Assembly: GCF_000027005.1 (NCBI RefSeq)
Contig: NC_012963.1
Location: forward strand, 434,001-498,000
Origin: Komagataella phaffii GS115
Taxonomy: Eukaryota; Ascomycota; Pichiomycetes; Pichiales; Pichiaceae
Direction of reading: 5' to 3'
Length of the DNA: 64,000 nt
The notes beneath the pieces were generated by a model, which was not told where the DNA came from, searched no databases, and saw only the letters and a program-made list of their open reading frames with translations. The position numbers were made by a program, and so were the translations under genes. Below are positions 59,965 through 64,000 of this stretch, one piece after another (the stretch's first letter is position 1; each line of letters starts with the position of its first letter).

Positions 59965-60786
59965 ATGAAACCTGATCTCTATAAGCCATCCTCATTCAAT
60001 CCCTACATGAAAGAGTATACCTTAAAAGAATGGGATACTTCCAAGTTTGGATCCAAATGGCAACAAATCTACCATCGTAAAATGGTTCAACCAGCCAAGA
60101 AATACCACTCTTTGATGACCCTGTTGGGCTTCCTTCTTGCTCTTCTAACCCATTGCATCATGTACTTGTCATTCTACCAAATGACAGCCTTTCTGGCCCT
60201 TTTTAGATGCTTTATGTCTCTCACTATAACCTGTATCATCTTCTCGGCATCCATCAAGTATCAGGAAAAGATTTACCACAACTTCAACTATTTTAGTAGC
60301 ATCTTCCTCGAGGAATACATAACCTTCACTGAACAGCTGATGGAGGAGTACAATATCGACTCCAGTGCTCTTTTGAACTTGGAATACATTTCGGATCGTA
60401 ACAGCACAGCTGACATTTCGCTGGGATCGATCATTCAGCTGTGGCAATCGCCTAGTGTCTACGATAGCTACCTTCTGTGTGAAGCACTCGATCACGAGGA
60501 TTCTTTTTCGGACATCTGGATAGACTCATTATTCTTGAGGTCACTCAACACAGGCTGTCTGTTCAACATTAGCCTGGATATGGCCTATTTTGTCACATCT
60601 TCCGCCTGCCTTCTGGTACATCTGGCACTTCTCAATTTTCCTGCTGTGAAATTTGTACCATCCATGGAGATATTCTACCTCGATATCGCAAGCAGTACGC
60701 TAGTCTTACTTCTATGCAACTACTTGAACTGGGAGGTGTGGAATACTCTAGGCGATAAAAAGCGCCAGTATTGTGATCTGGTATGA
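59965..60786 (+). CDS. Hypothetical multi-pass membrane protein, 273 aa
   Basis: No family recognised. Four hydrophobic segments are visible (about 49-70, 73-97, 206-226, 236-255), so both ends probably face the same side. Between spans 2 and 3 lies a soluble loop of about 100 residues with several acidic positions. The N-terminus (first 45 residues) is polar and basic. It lies head to head with DEG1 and directly upstream of SPB4, interrupting a pair that is adjacent in S. cerevisiae. Confidence 0.75.
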   Translation: MKPDLYKPSSFNPYMKEYTLKEWDTSKFGSKWQQIYHRKMVQPAKKYHSLMTLLGFLLALLTHCIMYLSFYQMTAFLALFRCFMSLTITCIIFSASIKYQEKIYHNFNYFSSIFLEEYITFTEQLMEEYNIDSSALLNLEYISDRNSTADISLGSIIQLWQSPSVYDSYLLCEALDHEDSFSDIWIDSLFLRSLNTGCLFNISLDMAYFVTSSACLLVHLALLNFPAVKFVPSMEIFYLDIASSTLVLLLCNYLNWEVWNTLGDKKRQYCDLV

Positions 60787-60884
60787 AAACATCTACTGCA
60801 CGCACAACAGGACTTTTTGTTGTAGCTTCGCATCAGTTATCGCTATAATTTTTTCTTTTCTGTTCCTCTTTCACCATCTAAGAA

Positions 60885-62729
60885 ATGACAACTTCGTCTC
60901 TAGATTGGGATAGCTTGTCCTACAAACTCCAACCTTGGATACTGGAAGGCATTTCATCCTTGGGTTATGATAGCATGACACCTGTCCAAGCTTCGACTAT
61001 CCCTCTTTTTTGCAAACACAAAGATGTTGTAGTAGAAGCAGTTACGGGGTCAGGAAAAACGATGGCTTATATCATTCCAGTTTTGGAAAAAATTGCCCAA
61101 TATTATGCTCAGGACCTTCCTTTACTTAGAGGTGATGTGCTGGCTATGATCTTACTACCAACAAGAGAGCTGGCCAGTCAAGTTCAGCGAAATTTTGACC
61201 AACTCTTGAAATTTCAGCCGGACGACAATAAGATCACAACTCAACTATTGGTCGGTGCCGTTGGTTCTGTGAGAGAAGATGTCTATAGCTTTTTACAGAA
61301 TAGGCCACAGATATTAATTGGAACTGTGGGCAGGATGTTGGAGTTCCTAGGCTCGTCCAATGTTAAACCAAAATCTTTGCAAGTGTTAGTCTTGGATGAA
61401 GCCGACAGGCTACTGGACTTGGGTTTTTCACACGACGTCCTAACTATTATCGAAAAGCTTCCAAGACAAAGAAGAACAGGGTTATTTTCTGCTACAATCA
61501 GCAGTGCTGGCTCCGATATTTTCAAGACAGGATTGGCCAATCCTGTAAGAATTGTTGTGAAGAATAATAACAGTGATGGTTCAAAGAATGCTGTTCCAGA
61601 CTCATTGGGTATTTCCTACATTTCTCTAACAACAGACAAAAAAATAAAAACTCTATTGGAGTTGCTATTCAAATATCACTACAAAAAGGCAATTGTTTAT
61701 CTACCAACTTGTGTTGGAGTTCAATATTTTTACTTACTACTGCAAGCTTTGATAAATAATTTAGACTTACCAATCTCGTCCGAAGATTTGAATTTGTTTT
61801 CCATTCATGGTAAGTTAGAAACTGCAGCTAGATTGAAGGCCTTAAATGGGTTCGCTGACAGTTTTGCCTCCAAATCTGTATTACTGACTACAGACGTTGC
61901 AGCTAGAGGCCTTGACATTCCTGAAGTAGATTTGGTGATCCAGTTAGATCCTCCAACGGATCCTGACATGTTTCTTCATCGTTCTGGTCGTACTGGAAGG
62001 GCAAACAAGGTTGGTAAAGCCATAGTTATGCTTAACGAGGGAAGAGAATTGGACTATATCGATTTTATGAAGGTAAGAAATGTCCATATTAGTGAGCTTA
62101 AATTCAATGGCGATCTAGAGCTAGATGAAATATCTCAAGCCATGCACAGTTGGTTGCTCGATGATAGAGCTAGATACGATCTAGCAGTACGAGCAATGGT
62201 GGCCTTCGTAAAGTCCTATTCAAAACACACAGCAAGTTCAATATTCAGGTTACAAGGGCTTGATTACATCAAACTTTGCAGGATGTATGGACTATTTCGA
62301 GTCCCCAAGATGCCTGAAACAAAGTTCATAACGAAGGAGAAATATGAGGAGGAAAATGTTGATGAAGAGGGGTGGATAATCAAAGTTGATATGGATAGTT
62401 ATAAGTATTCTCATCCTGATAAAGAAGAGAAACGTTTAGAAGAGCTGAGAACGCATAAGAAGCTCAAAGAAAGTAAGTTAAGGGCTGCTAAGAGAAGAGA
62501 GCAGAAGGCAAAGAATGCCTCTTGGAGTCTTCAAACTAAGCAGAAAGAAATAAAACAGGAACGGAGATCTATCACTGAACAGCGGCAATTGGCTAAAGAA
62601 CGAGAACGAATTGCAAACTACAATTCTGACGATGAAGAGAATGAAGTTGATTGGAAGGATGCGATTAGGGAGCAGAAACGTCGGAAAACAACATCCACTG
62701 CGGTGCAGGGTTCTTTTGATGATCTATAG
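60885..62729 (+). CDS. SPB4: SPB4 DEAD-box RNA helicase
   Basis: ATP-dependent helicase required for 60S ribosomal subunit assembly in the nucleolus. The 614 residues (S. cerevisiae 606) show MTPVQASTIP, the Walker A motif AVTGSGKT, LPTRELASQV, DEAD in VLVLDEADRLLDLGF, SAT, TDVAARGLDIPEVD and HRSGRTGRA. The tail (about 510-614) is basic and helical. Length, tail and neighbourhood next to DEG1 support Spb4 over other nucleolar helicases. Confidence 0.95.
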   Translation: MTTSSLDWDSLSYKLQPWILEGISSLGYDSMTPVQASTIPLFCKHKDVVVEAVTGSGKTMAYIIPVLEKIAQYYAQDLPLLRGDVLAMILLPTRELASQVQRNFDQLLKFQPDDNKITTQLLVGAVGSVREDVYSFLQNRPQILIGTVGRMLEFLGSSNVKPKSLQVLVLDEADRLLDLGFSHDVLTIIEKLPRQRRTGLFSATISSAGSDIFKTGLANPVRIVVKNNNSDGSKNAVPDSLGISYISLTTDKKIKTLLELLFKYHYKKAIVYLPTCVGVQYFYLLLQALINNLDLPISSEDLNLFSIHGKLETAARLKALNGFADSFASKSVLLTTDVAARGLDIPEVDLVIQLDPPTDPDMFLHRSGRTGRANKVGKAIVMLNEGRELDYIDFMKVRNVHISELKFNGDLELDEISQAMHSWLLDDRARYDLAVRAMVAFVKSYSKHTASSIFRLQGLDYIKLCRMYGLFRVPKMPETKFITKEKYEEENVDEEGWIIKVDMDSYKYSHPDKEEKRLEELRTHKKLKESKLRAAKRREQKAKNASWSLQTKQKEIKQERRSITEQRQLAKERERIANYNSDDEENEVDWKDAIREQKRRKTTSTAVQGSFDDL

Positions 62730-62763
62730 TGTAAATTTTGTACTGGTTCCTGTGATGATGTAA

Positions 62764-63927
62764 TTACAACTTATGTACTGCGCTTGTGATGATATCATCT
62801 AATTCAATGTCCTTGTAGAGCCTGGCTTCGAGCCAAAACTTGGATAGATGTCTGTTGCCTGAGTCGCACGCTATAAAGCAAACAGTTGAGCTCTCTGGTA
62901 TCACTCCCTCTTTGATAAGTTTCAGTACACCGACGGCATTTATGCAACTGCTTGATCCCAAAAATAATCCGTCGTTTCTGCAAAGATATGAAGCCATTTT
63001 CATTGCCTCTTCATCCAAGACTCTTACTGAATCGTCTATGAAAGATTCCCCCATATGAAAATTGTGAGTCACTCTATTGAGGCCAATCCCCTCTATCACT
63101 GTATCGACTTGATGGCGTCTTCTGGTACCCTCTTTTTCAACGGTGTCAAACATGACGCCATGTTTAATTCTATTGTAAAGGCCTGAGCCTTGTGGGTCAG
63201 CTAAAAAAACTTGTACTTTCCTCTTCTGTTCTTTGAAAAATCTAGCACAACCGGCGATGGTTCCACCGGTTCCAGAGCCTGTGACAAAATAGTCTAATTT
63301 TCCCTGTAATTGATTCCAGATCTCTGGACCTGTTGTAGTATAATGAATTCTCCAGTTACTATCGTTTTCAAACTGATCCGCAAATACACCAACTGATGTG
63401 GAAGAAGGGTCTTGACTCATCACTTCAGCACCACGACGTGCCGCATTTACATATTGGTTCGGATCCACAATGGATGCAGGCTTAACCTTTTCAATGATAG
63501 CACCAAAAGATTCCAAGAGTTGCAACTTTTCCTCTGAAGTGTCGCTTGGTAAGCAAATATGGGCTTTATAACCCAGGCTATCACATAACATGGCGAATGA
63601 TATACCAGTAGAGCCAGAGGTTCCTTCGAAAATTGTGTCTCCTCGTCCAGGTTTGATGACGCCATTTTTTTCGTTCTTCCTAATGATAGCCAAAGCAACT
63701 CTATCCTTTGCAGAGCCACCTGGATTGGCTAGCTCCAATTTGGCATATATTTCACAACCTGTCGCCCTAGATAGAGAATGGACCTTCACCAGGGGGGTAT
63801 TGCCGATGCATTGATCAATACCATCGGCAACCACACCTGAGACCTTCCTCCGACGCAACCCAAAAGCCGCTAAACATACTGAGGCCGCCAATACAGCAAT
63901 AGTCAAGCTGTGATCTAAACGAGGCAT
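62764..63927 (-). CDS. MCY1: MCY1-like cysteine synthase homologue of mitochondria
   Basis: Fold-type II PLP enzyme of 387 residues. A short N-terminal hydrophobic segment (about 7-23) followed by basic residues suggests membrane anchoring, as reported for S. cerevisiae Mcy1 (YGR012W, 393 residues) in the mitochondrial outer membrane. Conserved parts are GNTPLVKV, the PLP lysine in GSAKDRVAL near 73, GTSGSTGISFAM near 104, and GSGTGGTIAGCARF near 218. Whether it makes cysteine in yeast is uncertain. Convergent with SPB4. Confidence 0.9.
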   Translation of the reverse strand: MPRLDHSLTIAVLAASVCLAAFGLRRRKVSGVVADGIDQCIGNTPLVKVHSLSRATGCEIYAKLELANPGGSAKDRVALAIIRKNEKNGVIKPGRGDTIFEGTSGSTGISFAMLCDSLGYKAHICLPSDTSEEKLQLLESFGAIIEKVKPASIVDPNQYVNAARRGAEVMSQDPSSTSVGVFADQFENDSNWRIHYTTTGPEIWNQLQGKLDYFVTGSGTGGTIAGCARFFKEQKRKVQVFLADPQGSGLYNRIKHGVMFDTVEKEGTRRRHQVDTVIEGIGLNRVTHNFHMGESFIDDSVRVLDEEAMKMASYLCRNDGLFLGSSSCINAVGVLKLIKEGVIPESSTVCFIACDSGNRHLSKFWLEARLYKDIELDDIITSAVHKL

Positions 63928-64000
63928 TGATTCTTCAACCCAATCGCTTGATAGGTAGAGCCTTCAGATAAGGTGACAGACTAAACAATCGCGCTAATGT
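63928..64000 (+). other. End of window, upstream of MCY1
   Basis: 73 bp of MCY1 upstream sequence; no feature visible. Confidence 0.3.

Noticed and set aside
1..64000. tRNA genes, rRNA, CRISPR arrays, Ty-type retroelements
   Set aside because: I scanned the gaps for B-box-like GGTTCGAATCC, long terminal repeats and regular spacer repeats and saw none. This is a visual check only.

Overview
The window is nuclear DNA of a methylotrophic budding yeast, almost certainly Komagataella phaffii / K. pastoris (Pichia pastoris). The protein at 32221-33435 agrees with what I remember of the P. pastoris OCH1 mannosyltransferase. Genes are dense, mostly intronless, on both strands, often with only a few bases between stop codons. 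The few introns are short (about 52-100 bp), with GTAAGT-like donors and CTAAC or TACTAAC branch sites. I recognise about 40 protein genes and no tRNA, rRNA or CRISPR array.

Layout. 0-9 kb: HOG1 MAP kinase, an RGT1-type zinc-cluster regulator, a VPS9-domain Rab GEF, an AT-rich foreign-looking insert, INP54 and RER1. 9-21.7 kb: PSE1, PGS1, RIB2, FAD1, PRP11, NUF2, SLX1, HTS1. 21.8-31.5 kb: FAR1, a three-exon LDO/promethin-like gene, LUC7, IMP1, SWP1, an unknown gene, LEU5. 32-49 kb: OCH1, RAP1, PPN2, GYP7, PAA1, LSM5, MAG1, DDI1, OCA6, DOS2, DOA4, SLS1. 49-64 kb: CPR1, ENT5, GIR2, ACL4, NBP2, CWC15, PUT1, YRB30, DEG1, an unknown membrane protein, SPB4, MCY1.

Most of the window is conserved housekeeping sequence whose gene order echoes Saccharomyces cerevisiae. 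PAA1-LSM5-MAG1-DDI1-OCA6-DOS2-DOA4 looks like the unduplicated ancestor of two S. cerevisiae sister regions (chromosomes IV and V). CPR1-ENT5-GIR2-ACL4-NBP2-CWC15 matches YDR152-YDR163. LDO-IMP1-SWP1 matches YMR147-YMR150. RIB2 and FAD1, early and last steps of flavin cofactor synthesis, are neighbours here.

The clear exception is 6003-7297. GC drops from about 42% to about 18-20% exactly at a 9-bp direct repeat (TTAGTAGAA at 5994-6002 and 7298-7306). Between the copies lie two tandem, diverged paralogous genes of unknown function in a stop-start overlap, as in a virus, linear plasmid or prokaryote. One copy is intact and the other is broken by two in-frame stops. The insert lies about 80 bp upstream of the likely INP54 start codon. 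This is the best candidate for something undescribed.

Three conserved genes (HTS1, LEU5, MAG1) each carry a single-base frameshift at a homopolymer run. That pattern suggests sequencing error rather than three independent losses.
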